DNA of 30,642 nucleotides from an uncultured cyanobacterium (GTDB lineage Bacteria > Cyanobacteriota > Cyanobacteriia > Cyanobacteriales > Chroococcidiopsidaceae). Position numbers and translations under genes: made by a program. Shown here in pieces: positions 24,211 to 30,642 of this stretch. Below the pieces are notes generated by a model. That model did not search any database and was not told the origin of the DNA. It was given only the letters and a program-made list of their open reading frames with translations. How positions within the stretch are numbered: position 1 is the first letter of the stretch; every line of letters begins with the position of its first letter. The stretch lies in contig CAMIFA010000047.1 of assembly GCA_946221495.1 (NCBI GenBank), forward strand, positions 1 through 30,642, given 5' to 3'.

Positions 24211-24918
24211 TCAGCTTGCTTTTTCACACAAATACTCAGCAGCGACAGGTGATAAATAATTCATTTCTGCAATGTTGAATCCCGCTTTTTTCAGCATTCC
24301 TTCAATGACCCATGCAAAGGTACTGTATTCTTTTTGGACATGGATCTCATAATCCTTCATTGTCCATCCCTCACCTTCTGGTTTAGCAGCGCCTTCAATC
24401 CATGCATTGATGTAGGTTTCGTACTCAGCAGGCGGAAAGGAAAAGATTACGTCCCGTATATAGAAGTGACTACCTGGTTTTAACATTGATGCAATTCGCA
24501 AAAATGACACCATCTTCCAAAAATCTGGCAAGATATGCAACGCGGCTTTCGTGACAACAAAATCAGCTAAATTATCGTGGTGTTTATATGTTAAAAAGCC
24601 TGCTTGATGAAACTGAACGCTAGAAACTCCCGCTTTTTGGGCTTTTTTTTGAGCATAAGCCAGCATTGCTTGCGAGATATCAACCGCGTGTACTGAAGCT
24701 CCAGTGAGTGCAGCTTGAATTGCGAATGTTCCTGTACCTGCACCTAAATCAATCACACTATGCCCCGACAAAATACCTAGTCGAGAAACTAAAGCTTGTT
24801 CTTTTGCAGGTGTGCTTGAAGGTTGCTTGATGTCAAAAACTTCGACTTGTGCCATATCTTCAAAATCAACACCAGCCATTTTAGATTCATCAAAATACCA
24901 GGCGGGGAAAGAAGCCAT
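24211..24918 (-). CDS. SAM-dependent class I methyltransferase
   Basis: The Rossmann methyltransferase core is clear: motif I VIDLGAGTGTFAIQAA, the acidic loop HAVDISQAMLAYAQ at strand 2, and FVVTKAALHILPDFWK followed by KPGSHFYIRDVIF further on. The C-terminus is consistent with a cytosolic small-molecule methyltransferase; the substrate cannot be told. The open frame extends to a TTG at 24963, and ATGs exist at 24927 and 24918. I choose 24918 (MASFPAWYFDESK, 235 residues) because AAGG lies about nine bases before it. The gene is divergent from guaB3 and separated from mutS2 by more than 230 bases. Confidence 0.85.
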   Translation of the reverse strand: MASFPAWYFDESKMAGVDFEDMAQVEVFDIKQPSSTPAKEQALVSRLGILSGHSVIDLGAGTGTFAIQAALTGASVHAVDISQAMLAYAQKKAQKAGVSSVQFHQAGFLTYKHHDNLADFVVTKAALHILPDFWKMVSFLRIASMLKPGSHFYIRDVIFSFPPAEYETYINAWIEGAAKPEGEGWTMKDYEIHVQKEYSTFAWVIEGMLKKAGFNIAEMNYLSPVAAEYLCEKAS

Positions 24919-25070
24919 GCTGTTCATCCTTGTTGCGTGGACTAATACTAACTCAACCTCCAACTGGCTACAGACATTGCTGCATTTGCCAACAAATACC
25001 CTAGCCTAAAGCAAATCCTGGCTGCAATTTGATACGCTAGCTTAAACAGCTTTGGGAATGGGAAAAAAGC

Positions 25071-26234
25071 GTGGATATTCAAATTGGGCGGGGAAAGACG
25101 GCTCGCCGAGCTTATGGCATAGATGAAATAGCACTAGTTCCAGGGACTAGGACACTTGATCCGAGTTTGGCAGATACGAGTTGGCGCATCGGTGGGATTG
25201 AGCGAGAAATCCCGATTATTGCTAGTGCAATGGATGGCGTAGTAGATGTCCGCATGGCTGTTCTTTTGTCTCAATTGGGTGCATTAGGCGTACTTAATTT
25301 AGAAGGCATCCAAACTCGTTATGCCGAGCCAAAACCGATTCTAGAACGCATTAGTTCGGTAGGAAAAGATCAGTTTGTCCAGCTGATGCAAGAACTTTAT
25401 GCAGAACCAATTAAAACTGAGCTAATTGAGCAACGGATTAATGAAATTAAGCAACAAGGTGGCATTGCCGCAGTCAGCGCTACTCCAGCAGGAGCCACTA
25501 AGTACGGGGAAGTTGTGGCAAAAGCTGGCGCTGACTTATTTTTTGTCCAAGCAACTGTAGTTTCAACAGCTCACTTGTCGCCGAGTTCAGTAACGCCGCT
25601 TGATTTAGCGCAATTTTGCCGCGAAATGCCAATTCCAGTAATATTAGGCAATTGCGTAACTTACGAAGTGACGTTGAATTTAATGAAGGCTGGAGCAGCT
25701 GGAGTATTGGTAGGAATTGGACCAGGTGCAGCTTGTACATCGCGGGGAGTCTTAGGAGTAGGAGTACCACAAGCAAGTGCGATCGCTGATTGTGCTGCGG
25801 CGCGTGATGACTACTACCAAGAAACTGGTAACTATGTCCCCGTCATTGCTGATGGAGGCTTGATTACTGGTGGCGATATTTGTAAATGTATTGCCTGTGG
25901 TGCAGATGGTGTAATGATTGGTTCACCTTTTGCTAGAGCCGCAGAAGCCCCAGGGGGAGGCTATCATTGGGGAATGGCGACACCCAGCCCAGTTTTACCG
26001 CGTGGCACTCGCATTCGTGTTAGCACAACGGGTACTTGTGAGCAGATTCTGCGAGGACCAGCTCAACTAGATGATGGTACTCATAACCTGCTGGGAGCTT
26101 TAAAAACAAGTATGGGTACTCTAGGAGCCAAAGATATCAAAGAGATGCAGCAAGTTGAAGTTGTAATTGCTCCCTCTTTATTAACCGAAGGGAAGGTTTA
26201 TCAAAAAGCACAGCAATTAGGAATGGGTAAGTAA
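25071..26234 (+). CDS. guaB3: GuaB3 family IMP dehydrogenase-related protein
   Basis: GuaB3 is a member of the IMP dehydrogenase/GMP reductase superfamily found in cyanobacteria and actinobacteria. The 387 residues form a single TIM barrel with no CBS domains. Visible motifs are IPIIASAMDGVVD (about 49-61), the catalytic-loop region VGIGPGAACTSRGVLGVGVPQ with its cysteine, the phosphate-binding GVMIGSPFARAAEAPGG and a C-terminal flap. Classical IMPDHs are longer and carry CBS domains, so this is not GuaB proper. Recent work, as I recall, points to GMP reductase activity for cyanobacterial GuaB3. The start is GTG (GTG GAT ATT CAA). The Yfr1 RNA gene and trxA follow. Confidence 0.92.
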   Translation: MDIQIGRGKTARRAYGIDEIALVPGTRTLDPSLADTSWRIGGIEREIPIIASAMDGVVDVRMAVLLSQLGALGVLNLEGIQTRYAEPKPILERISSVGKDQFVQLMQELYAEPIKTELIEQRINEIKQQGGIAAVSATPAGATKYGEVVAKAGADLFFVQATVVSTAHLSPSSVTPLDLAQFCREMPIPVILGNCVTYEVTLNLMKAGAAGVLVGIGPGAACTSRGVLGVGVPQASAIADCAAARDDYYQETGNYVPVIADGGLITGGDICKCIACGADGVMIGSPFARAAEAPGGGYHWGMATPSPVLPRGTRIRVSTTGTCEQILRGPAQLDDGTHNLLGALKTSMGTLGAKDIKEMQQVEVVIAPSLLTEGKVYQKAQQLGMGK

Positions 26235-26315
26235 CCAAGCTTTGGCTAGTTACTAGTTATTTTGAAATTTTCACCGAATCATTGAGTAATTACTGAAAAA
26301 CCTAAAGCTGTCGCT

Positions 26316-26321
26316 TACAAT
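26316..26321 (+). promoter_or_regulatory. Candidate -10 box of yfr1
   Basis: TACAAT lies seven bases before the G at 26329 where the Yfr1 structure begins, which is the right spacing for a -10 element. No good -35 hexamer is visible 17 bases upstream. Confidence 0.4.
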
Positions 26322-26328
26322 ATAAAAA

Positions 26329-26397
26329 GCGGAGACGTATGTTTCCGTTCACTCCTCACACCACACTCCGCCTGAACTACTGTTCGGGCGGTTCCTT
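26329..26397 (+). ncRNA. yfr1: Yfr1 small regulatory RNA
   Basis: The sequence contains the Yfr1 signature ACTCCTCACAC (26351-26361), unpaired between two stem-loops. The 5' stem is CGGAGAC-GTAT-GTTTCCG (26330-26347, one G-U pair). The 3' stem is CCGCCTGAAC-TACT-GTTCGGGCGG (26368-26391, one G-U pair), followed by TTCCTTATT as the terminator tail. This is the known Yfr1 architecture, and its place before trxA also matches what is known for cyanobacteria. Yfr1 is an abundant trans-acting RNA whose CU-rich loop pairs with mRNA leaders of outer-membrane porins in marine picocyanobacteria and with sbtA in Synechocystis. The 5' end is estimated from the structure and the candidate -10 box. Confidence 0.9.
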
Positions 26398-26501
26398 ATT
26401 ATGGGCTAAATAACCCGTCAACAAAATAGATGCAGTTTCATAGCTACTTAAAATCTGTCTAAATATAGACGCTTTAGGAGCGAGAACCCTGGTTTTCACT
26501 A

Positions 26502-26510
26502 TGGTAAAAT
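26502..26510 (+). promoter_or_regulatory. Candidate extended -10 promoter of trxA
   Basis: TGGTAAAAT (TG-N-TAAAAT, 26502-26510) has the form of an extended -10 element and would give a leader of about 37 bases. The trxA ribosome binding site AAGGA lies at 26539-26543. No -35 hexamer is clear. Confidence 0.4.
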
Positions 26511-26553
26511 TTTCAGCAAAGTAAGAAACAATATAACTAAGGATTTCCAGGCA

Positions 26554-26877
26554 ATGTCAGCAGCCGCACAAGTTACAGACTCTACGTTTCAACAAGAAGT
26601 TCTTGACAGTGAAGTTCCAGTTTTAGTAGACTTTTGGGCTCCTTGGTGCGGTCCCTGTCGGATGGTAGCACCTGTCGTCGATGAAATCGCGCAGCAGTAC
26701 GACGGGCAAGTTAAGGTTGTTAAACTCAATACAGATGAAAATCCCAACGTTGCTAGCCAGTACGGTATCCGCAGCATTCCTACCTTGATGATTTTTAAGG
26801 GTGGGCAACGGGTTGATATGGTTGTAGGTGCAGTACCTAAAACAACTTTGTCTAATACTTTGGAAAAGTATCTTTAA
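26554..26877 (+). CDS. trxA: Thioredoxin (m-type, TrxA)
   Basis: TrxA is the cytosolic dithiol reductase that takes electrons from ferredoxin- or NADPH-thioredoxin reductase and activates target enzymes. In cyanobacteria the m-type form is the essential one. The 107 residues carry VDFWAPWCGPCRMVAPV with the redox pair in WCGPC (C32/C35 in the usual numbering, close to that here), the buried aspartate (VLVDF), the cis-proline SIPT and the terminal helix. It has an AAGGA site 10 bases before the ATG and ends just before a good terminator. Confidence 0.97.
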   Translation: MSAAAQVTDSTFQQEVLDSEVPVLVDFWAPWCGPCRMVAPVVDEIAQQYDGQVKVVKLNTDENPNVASQYGIRSIPTLMIFKGGQRVDMVVGAVPKTTLSNTLEKYL

Positions 26878-26995
26878 AAAAGACACTTAAGCTTTCTCAC
26901 AAAGCAGCTAAGTTAGACTATCTGTATTTAGACATTAGTGAATCATCTGAATTAAATTAATAAAGTTTTTCAGTTGAAATTCATCTTGTAATAGC

Positions 26996-27027
26996 AGCAC
27001 CTTGGTTATTAACTTAGGTGCTTTTTT
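26996..27027 (+). terminator. Rho-independent terminator after trxA
   Basis: AGCACCT (26996-27002) pairs with AGGTGCT (27016-27022), and the hairpin runs directly into a six-T tract. It is 119 bases after the trxA stop and just before the TnpB element. Confidence 0.8.
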
Positions 27028-27053
27028 ATTCGCTAAAAGAGTTGCGTGAAGTA

Positions 27054-27082
27054 CCACAAGTGGAGCTACGCTCCACTTGTGG
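27054..27082 (-). repeat. Right-end hairpin of the TnpB element, probable reRNA/omega-RNA end
   Basis: CCACAAGTGGAGC-TAC-GCTCCACTTGTGG is a perfect 13-bp stem with a 3-base loop. It overlaps the last codons and stop of tnpB. In related elements this position encodes the 3' part of the guide RNA (omega-RNA), whose guide lies just beyond the element. Confidence 0.65.
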
Positions 27083-28246
27083 CTTCCTGTCCTGAACCAG
27101 TATCCGGGTTCATCCCTAGTCTTTCAACTAGCTGATCAGGCGTAGATTTCCCTTCTTCCAAGGGTATTTTAACTTGCGAGAATAGCATTAGGTTGAGAGC
27201 AGCATTAATGTCTCTGTCCCAGGAAATTTTGCATTCTGGACACTCCCACTCTCGAATAGAGAGTGTTAAGTCTTGTTTGATGTACCCGCAGTTGGAACAT
27301 CTCTTAGAACTAGGAAAAAATCGGTCTACGTAGTGGAGTTCACAACCGTAGATATCCCCTTTGTATTCCAACATGGTGAGGAAATTACCCCACGCTACAT
27401 CACTTATTCTGTTTGGCTAATTTACGGTTCTTTACCATCCCTTTGATGTTTAGACTTTCTGCTGATATTCTTTGGTTCTCGGATACCAGTTTTAGACTAA
27501 TTCTATGTTGGTAATCAAGGCGATGATTTTGCACTTTAGCATGAATCTTAGCTACAATTAATCTGGCTTTATTGCGGCTGCTAGAACCTTTGTTTTTTCT
27601 GCTTAATCTCCTTTGTCTAATTTTGAGTCGGCGTAAAGATTTTTGAAAGTATCTAGGGTTTTCAAACTTCTCACCTTTTGATGTAATCGCAAATTCTTTT
27701 AAGCCTAGATCAAGACCTATCTTGTCACCATTCAAAGGTGCATGAGGAATATTTTGCTCAGTTACTATTGATGGGTAATATTTACCAGAGGGTGTCTTAG
27801 ATATGGTCACATTTTTTGGTGTTCCTAGTATCGGACGATGAATCACCATTTTTATAGGTATCATCTTAGGAAGGCTAAGAAACCCATTAGTATTTATTGA
27901 GAAATGTTGTGGTACTCGGAATGATTGCCGATTACTTTTCTTTTTAAAGTTTGGGAATCCTCCTAATTTTTTAAAATCTGACAAATGCCGACTCTAAATC
28001 CTTAAGAGTCTGCTGCAATGCCTGGGAATTAACTTCTTTGAGCCATTCAAATTCTGACTTTAAATCCGTTAAAAGCTTTGCCCATTCTTTGTAGCACAGA
28101 GATTTTTTGGACTCGGCGTAGACATCTGTTGTAAGTCTTAAAAAATGGTTATACACAAACCTGGAACAACCAAAACACTTTGCCAAAAATGCTGATTGCT
28201 CTTTGTTTGGGTAGTAGATTCGGAACTTGTAAGCTTTATTTTCCAT
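27066..28246 (-). pseudogene. tnpB: Frameshifted TnpB (RNA-guided endonuclease), three reading-frame pieces
   Basis: Read together, the three frames (27971-28246, 27400-27984, 27066-27374) make one TnpB of roughly 390 residues. The first piece starts MENKAYKFRIYPNKEQ-like, as TnpB proteins do. The second has the RuvC-I aspartate in IGLDLGLKEFA and the RuvC-II glutamate in ISAESLNIKGM. The third has the zinc ribbon CSNC...CPEC and the RuvC-III aspartate in WDRDINAAL. The frame breaks twice, each needing +1: near 27975 at AGATTTTAAAAAA, and near 27405 where AAACAGAATAAG reads into a stop. Beyond the second break the other frame continues as RISDVAWGNFL, the normal TnpB sequence. No other damage is visible, so decay is recent. 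Whether any active protein is made is doubtful. Confidence 0.85.
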
Positions 28247-28263
28247 AGTGCCTACTATACAAT

Positions 28264-28293
28264 GCTTATCTAATTAAATTCAATTAGTTAAGC
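28264..28293 (-). repeat. Left-end hairpin of the TnpB element
   Basis: GCTTATCTAATT (28264-28275) and AATTAGTTAAGC (28282-28293) pair over 12 positions with one mismatch and a 6-base loop. It lies 18 bases upstream of the tnpB ATG, the position expected for the left-end hairpin recognised by a Y1 transposase. Confidence 0.55.
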
Positions 28294-28536
28294 ACCACAG
28301 ATATTGGCTTTGCTCTCATCCCGAATCGCCCACTCCGTTTCGCATGGGGTCTTCTCGCAAAGATTAATAAAGCTAAGAAGCTGTAAGAGAGTAATAATTA
28401 ACCTACTGCTATCAAATTGCCCAAGTCTCTTATTTTCATACTTAGCTGTACGCTTGTACAATAGTATTATTCACGTCATCTCCTTGAAAAACTTCAGTAT
28501 TGTTTCAAGGATTGAAATATTTGTGCGGCAGCACTC

Positions 28537-29607
28537 ATGACTTCCAAAGCCCACTTAGATAATCTGGAATCTCTCGAAGTAAATATTGCTGACTTAATGA
28601 AGCAGCTACCAAATTTAAAACACTCAAAATTTATTCAGCAAGCAATGACTACAATTTTACGTCTTGCTGATAGTGAAATAGACCGCCTAGACTGGAAGAT
28701 TTTATCAGCCTCTTTAAAAGATATGGAGGAAGGCTTTCAGCTGTTCTACAAATATCAGCACGTTCGGAAAGTAACTATTTTTGGTTCAGCTCGCACGCCT
28801 CCAGAGAGTCCAGAATACCGCATGGCGGTTGATTTCGCTCGCTGCGTAACTGCTCTAGGGTTTATGGTGATGACAGGGGCGGGTGGCGGGATTATGCAGG
28901 CTGGGAATGAAGGCGCTGGGAGAGAAAATTCTTTTGGTTTAAATATTCGTCTGCCATTTGAGCAAGAGGCAAATGAATTTATTGTGGGCGATCCAAAACT
29001 AATTAACTTCAAGTATTTCTTCACCCGTAAGCTGTTTCTCCTACGAGAAAGCGATGCTGTAGCGTTGTTCCCTGGTGGCTTTGGCACTCAGGACGAAGCT
29101 TTTGAATGCATGACGTTAAGCCAAACGGGTAAATTTGGACCAGTGCCGCTAATTCTAATTGATCGCCCTGGCGGTGATTACTGGAAAGATTGGAGCGATT
29201 ATATCCATAAGCATCTGGTGCAACAAGGTTTAATTAGTCCTGATGACCCCAGTCTTTACACTGTTACAGACGACTTAGATGTGGCTTGTAATGCCATCAC
29301 CCATTTTTACCAGGTTTATCACTCCAGCCGCTACGTTGGTGATCAATTAGTAATTCGCCTCAAAACTGATTTGTCGGATGCTGATGTTGAGCAGTTGAAC
29401 GTTAACTTTAGCGACATCATAGTTAAGGGGCGGATAGAGAAAAGTCAGGCTTTACCTCAAGAAGCCCAAGATGAGACGGCTGTTGGACTACCCCGCCTTT
29501 TACTTTACTTCAACCAAAGAGATTTAGGGCGCTTGTACCAGATGATTGCCACGATTAATGATTTAGGTACTCCCTCGCCAGCAGCAAGACATCCTGAACG
29601 CAAGTAG
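28537..29607 (+). CDS. LOG-family (TIGR00730-like) Rossmann protein
   Basis: The 356 residues have a helical N-terminal extension (about 1-75), a LOG-type Rossmann domain (about 76-255) with VTIFGSARTPPESPEY, the glycine-rich GAGGGIMQAGNEGA (about 112-125), and the family hallmark PGGFGTQDEAFE (about 178-189), plus a C-terminal extension of about 90 residues. LOG proteins cleave nucleoside 5'-monophosphates to release a base such as a cytokinin, and many were once misnamed lysine decarboxylases. This longer cyanobacterial variant could be a nucleotide 5'-monophosphate nucleosidase, but its substrate is not known. The ATG at 28537 follows a weak site. The gene is probably transcribed alone. 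Confidence 0.85.
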   Translation: MTSKAHLDNLESLEVNIADLMKQLPNLKHSKFIQQAMTTILRLADSEIDRLDWKILSASLKDMEEGFQLFYKYQHVRKVTIFGSARTPPESPEYRMAVDFARCVTALGFMVMTGAGGGIMQAGNEGAGRENSFGLNIRLPFEQEANEFIVGDPKLINFKYFFTRKLFLLRESDAVALFPGGFGTQDEAFECMTLSQTGKFGPVPLILIDRPGGDYWKDWSDYIHKHLVQQGLISPDDPSLYTVTDDLDVACNAITHFYQVYHSSRYVGDQLVIRLKTDLSDADVEQLNVNFSDIIVKGRIEKSQALPQEAQDETAVGLPRLLLYFNQRDLGRLYQMIATINDLGTPSPAARHPERK

Positions 29608-29929
29608 AAAAGTGTCTAGTTTTATAAGAGGATTTTCTAGATAGAAATTCTACATTCCTCACTATCAGCCGGACTGTTGCAGCATCCTAATAAGTTGTTG
29701 GCGATGATGCTGCACTTTGATTAAATTCCCCAGCTACACAATAATTAAATCGCAGCAATGAAAATTAAGGATTCCTGTTAAAGCTGATGGCGGTGGACTT
29801 TATGGCGATGAACCGCAATTTAATTCTAGAAGTTAATGGGGCGCTATTAAGCTCAATTAGAGTATTTCAGTAGTAATTTCAGGAGTCAAAACCGATACAA
29901 TTTTTTTAAAGTGAGTTCAATTCAAAAAT
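29608..29929. other. Intergenic region after the LOG gene, no clear gene
   Basis: The 322 bases hold one good hairpin (29678-29714) and a 28-codon ATG frame at 29787-29873 that has no supporting features. The rest is AT-rich and probably includes the promoter of the small gene at 29930. Confidence 0.5.
29678..29714 (+). terminator. Hairpin after the LOG gene
   Basis: TGCAGCATC (29678-29686) pairs perfectly with GATGCTGCA (29706-29714) around a 19-base loop, about 70 bases after the LOG stop. CTTTGATTAAATT follows, so the T-tract is weak. Confidence 0.45.
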
Positions 29930-30124
29930 ATGTACTCAGAAGACCACTCATCAACACCTGCTCAGTCTCAAGCAGATTCCGAGCCAATCCCAATGTTGCA
30001 GCGTTCAACTGTTCATCCAGACAGTCTTAAATTCATGGACATGGCAAAAGACCTGCTTGATAAACCAGAAGTTCAAGAAGCAATTAAGGGTGAGCAGGAA
30101 AAACCACAAGATCGGAATTATTAA
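29930..30124 (+). CDS. Small uncharacterised acidic protein
   Basis: The 64-residue ATG frame encodes a polar, acidic protein with a disordered Ser/Gln-rich N-terminus and a C-terminal helix SLKFMDMAKDLLDKPEVQEA. There is no membrane segment, cysteine or known motif. The normal codon pattern and the terminator 40 bases after it support it as a real gene. I do not recognise the family. Confidence 0.55.
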   Translation: MYSEDHSSTPAQSQADSEPIPMLQRSTVHPDSLKFMDMAKDLLDKPEVQEAIKGEQEKPQDRNY

Positions 30125-30164
30125 ATATCATCGTCCTGAACGTCCGCCTATCATCAATAAATAA

Positions 30165-30194
30165 ACGCAGATAAACGTAAAGGTTTATCTGCGT
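30165..30194. terminator. Bidirectional terminator between the small gene and pepA
   Basis: ACGCAGATAAAC-GTAAAG-GTTTATCTGCGT is a perfect 12-bp stem with a 6-base loop between two convergent genes. On the minus strand it is followed by TTTATTTATTG, and on the plus strand by a TTGTTTTAG stretch a few bases later. Confidence 0.75.
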
Positions 30195-30251
30195 AGCCTA
30201 CTTGTTTTAGTGTTTTGATGGTTGAATTAGCAATCCAAATTCTCCAAAGAC

Positions 30252-30642
30252 TCAGCTTAACACCCAATTAACCAAAGTCCGAACACCGTAGCCTGTAGCA
30301 CCAGCGCTATTATAGCCATTCTCTTTGTCTGTCCAGACAGGACCTGCAATATCAATATGCGCCCAAGGAGTTTCTTTAACGAACTGCTGGAGAAAAAGTG
30401 CCGCAGTAATTGAGCCACCAGGACGCGGTCCTGTATTCTTCATATCGGCGATTGGGGATTTTAAACCTTCAAAGTATTTTTCCTCCATAGGCATCCGCCA
30501 AATCTTCTCCCCAGCTTTTTCAGCAGCTTCAGTTAGTTGAGTAGCAATGGCATCATCCGGAGAAAATAAACCAGCGATGTCGTCACCAAGAGCAATAACG
30601 CAAGCGCCTGTCAGAGTAGCCAAATCAACGATCGCATCTACA
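30252..30642 (-). CDS. pepA: Leucyl aminopeptidase (M17), C-terminal part
   Basis: This is the 3' part of a cytosolic M17 leucine aminopeptidase, a hexameric metalloenzyme that removes N-terminal residues from peptides. About 129 C-terminal residues are present. The frame continues through the window edge (VDAIVDLATLTGACVIALG), so the start is outside. Visible family segments are ATLTGACVIALG, GSITAALFLQQFV, WAHIDIAGPVW and the terminal TGYGVRTLVNWV. The metal-binding NTDAEGRL region should lie just beyond the window edge, to the right. Confidence 0.95.
   Translation of the reverse strand, partial: VDAIVDLATLTGACVIALGDDIAGLFSPDDAIATQLTEAAEKAGEKIWRMPMEEKYFEGLKSPIADMKNTGPRPGGSITAALFLQQFVKETPWAHIDIAGPVWTDKENGYNSAGATGYGVRTLVNWVLS

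Larger units (their letters stand above)
27054..28293 (-). mobile_element. TnpB-only IS200/IS605-type element
   Basis: A broken tnpB gene is bracketed by subterminal hairpins, as in the IS200/IS605 superfamily: a 13-bp perfect stem at 27054-27082 overlapping the end of tnpB (right end) and a 12-bp stem with one mismatch at 28264-28293 just before the tnpB start (left end). No tnpA (Y1 transposase) gene is present, so the element cannot move by itself. The true ends lie slightly outside the hairpins and cannot be fixed without an empty-site comparison. It sits between trxA and the LOG-family gene. Confidence 0.7.

Noticed and set aside
27965..27990. Programmed +1 frameshift in tnpB
   Set aside because: TTT-TAA is a plausible slippage site, but the second unrelated frame break makes ordinary decay or sequencing error more likely. 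Kept only as a test under findings.
28304..28540. 78-codon TTG frame overlapping the LOG start by ATGA
   Set aside because: It starts in the flank of the TnpB element, has no ribosome binding site and low coding character. The overlap looks accidental.
29787..29873. 28-codon ATG frame in the LOG downstream spacer
   Set aside because: Too short, with no motif and no clear ribosome binding site.
1..30642. CRISPR array, tRNA or rRNA genes, prophage or defence island
   Set aside because: No regularly spaced repeat series, no cloverleaf or rRNA segment recognised, and no phage or defence genes apart from the decayed TnpB.

Overview
The window is chromosomal DNA from a cyanobacterium. The palindrome GCGATCGC (the cyanobacterial HIP1 site) occurs again and again on both strands. 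Nearly every gene has a typical cyanobacterial neighbourhood: ftsQ-ftsZ, grxC-gshB, grpE-dnaK-dnaJ next to pilB-pilT-pilC, the DUF2997-Ycf35-ferredoxin cluster, the DUF3038-DUF4335 pair, guaB3, and the small RNA Yfr1 in front of trxA. The genus cannot be fixed from the sequence alone. The repeat-rich, moderately AT-rich intergenic spacers resemble those of Nostocales or Chroococcidiopsis-type genomes.

Layout. 1-3700 (+): ftsQ and ftsZ, the core of septum formation, separated by an unusually long 1.24 kb spacer that holds hairpins, a GC-rich repeat patch and a small orphan ribbon-helix-helix ORF. 3700-10500 (-): grxC-gshB (glutathione metabolism), then grpE-dnaK-dnaJ (Hsp70 machine), with dnaJ running into a TusA-family gene and rsgA through two ATGA overlaps. 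10700-16200 (+): pilB-pilT-pilC (type IV pilus motors and platform) plus an unrecognised 191-residue protein. 16267-17241 (-): bioU, the suicide enzyme of cyanobacterial biotin synthesis. 17569-18726 (+): DUF2997 protein, Ycf35 and a [4Fe-4S] ferredoxin. 18788-24930 (-): YiaAB-family membrane protein, DUF4335 and DUF3038 proteins, mutS2, and a SAM-dependent methyltransferase. 25071-26877 (+): guaB3, yfr1 and trxA. 27050-28293 (-): a TnpB-only IS200/IS605-type element whose gene is broken by two frameshifts. 28537-30124 (+): a LOG-family protein and a small hypothetical. The right edge (-) carries the 3' end of pepA.

The region is mostly housekeeping: cell division, protein folding, thiol redox (glutaredoxin, glutathione, thioredoxin), purine and biotin metabolism, ribosome maturation and twitching/uptake pili. 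I do not see a complete new defence or biosynthetic system. The points most worth a second look are the Yfr1 RNA gene, the decayed TnpB element that keeps all its catalytic and zinc-binding residues, the DUF2997-Ycf35-ferredoxin cluster of unknown function, a pair of 15-base direct repeats spaced exactly 22 bases apart in front of ftsQ, and repeat-like insertions inside two conserved genes (mutS2 and the ferredoxin gene). No rRNA, tRNA or CRISPR array was recognised.
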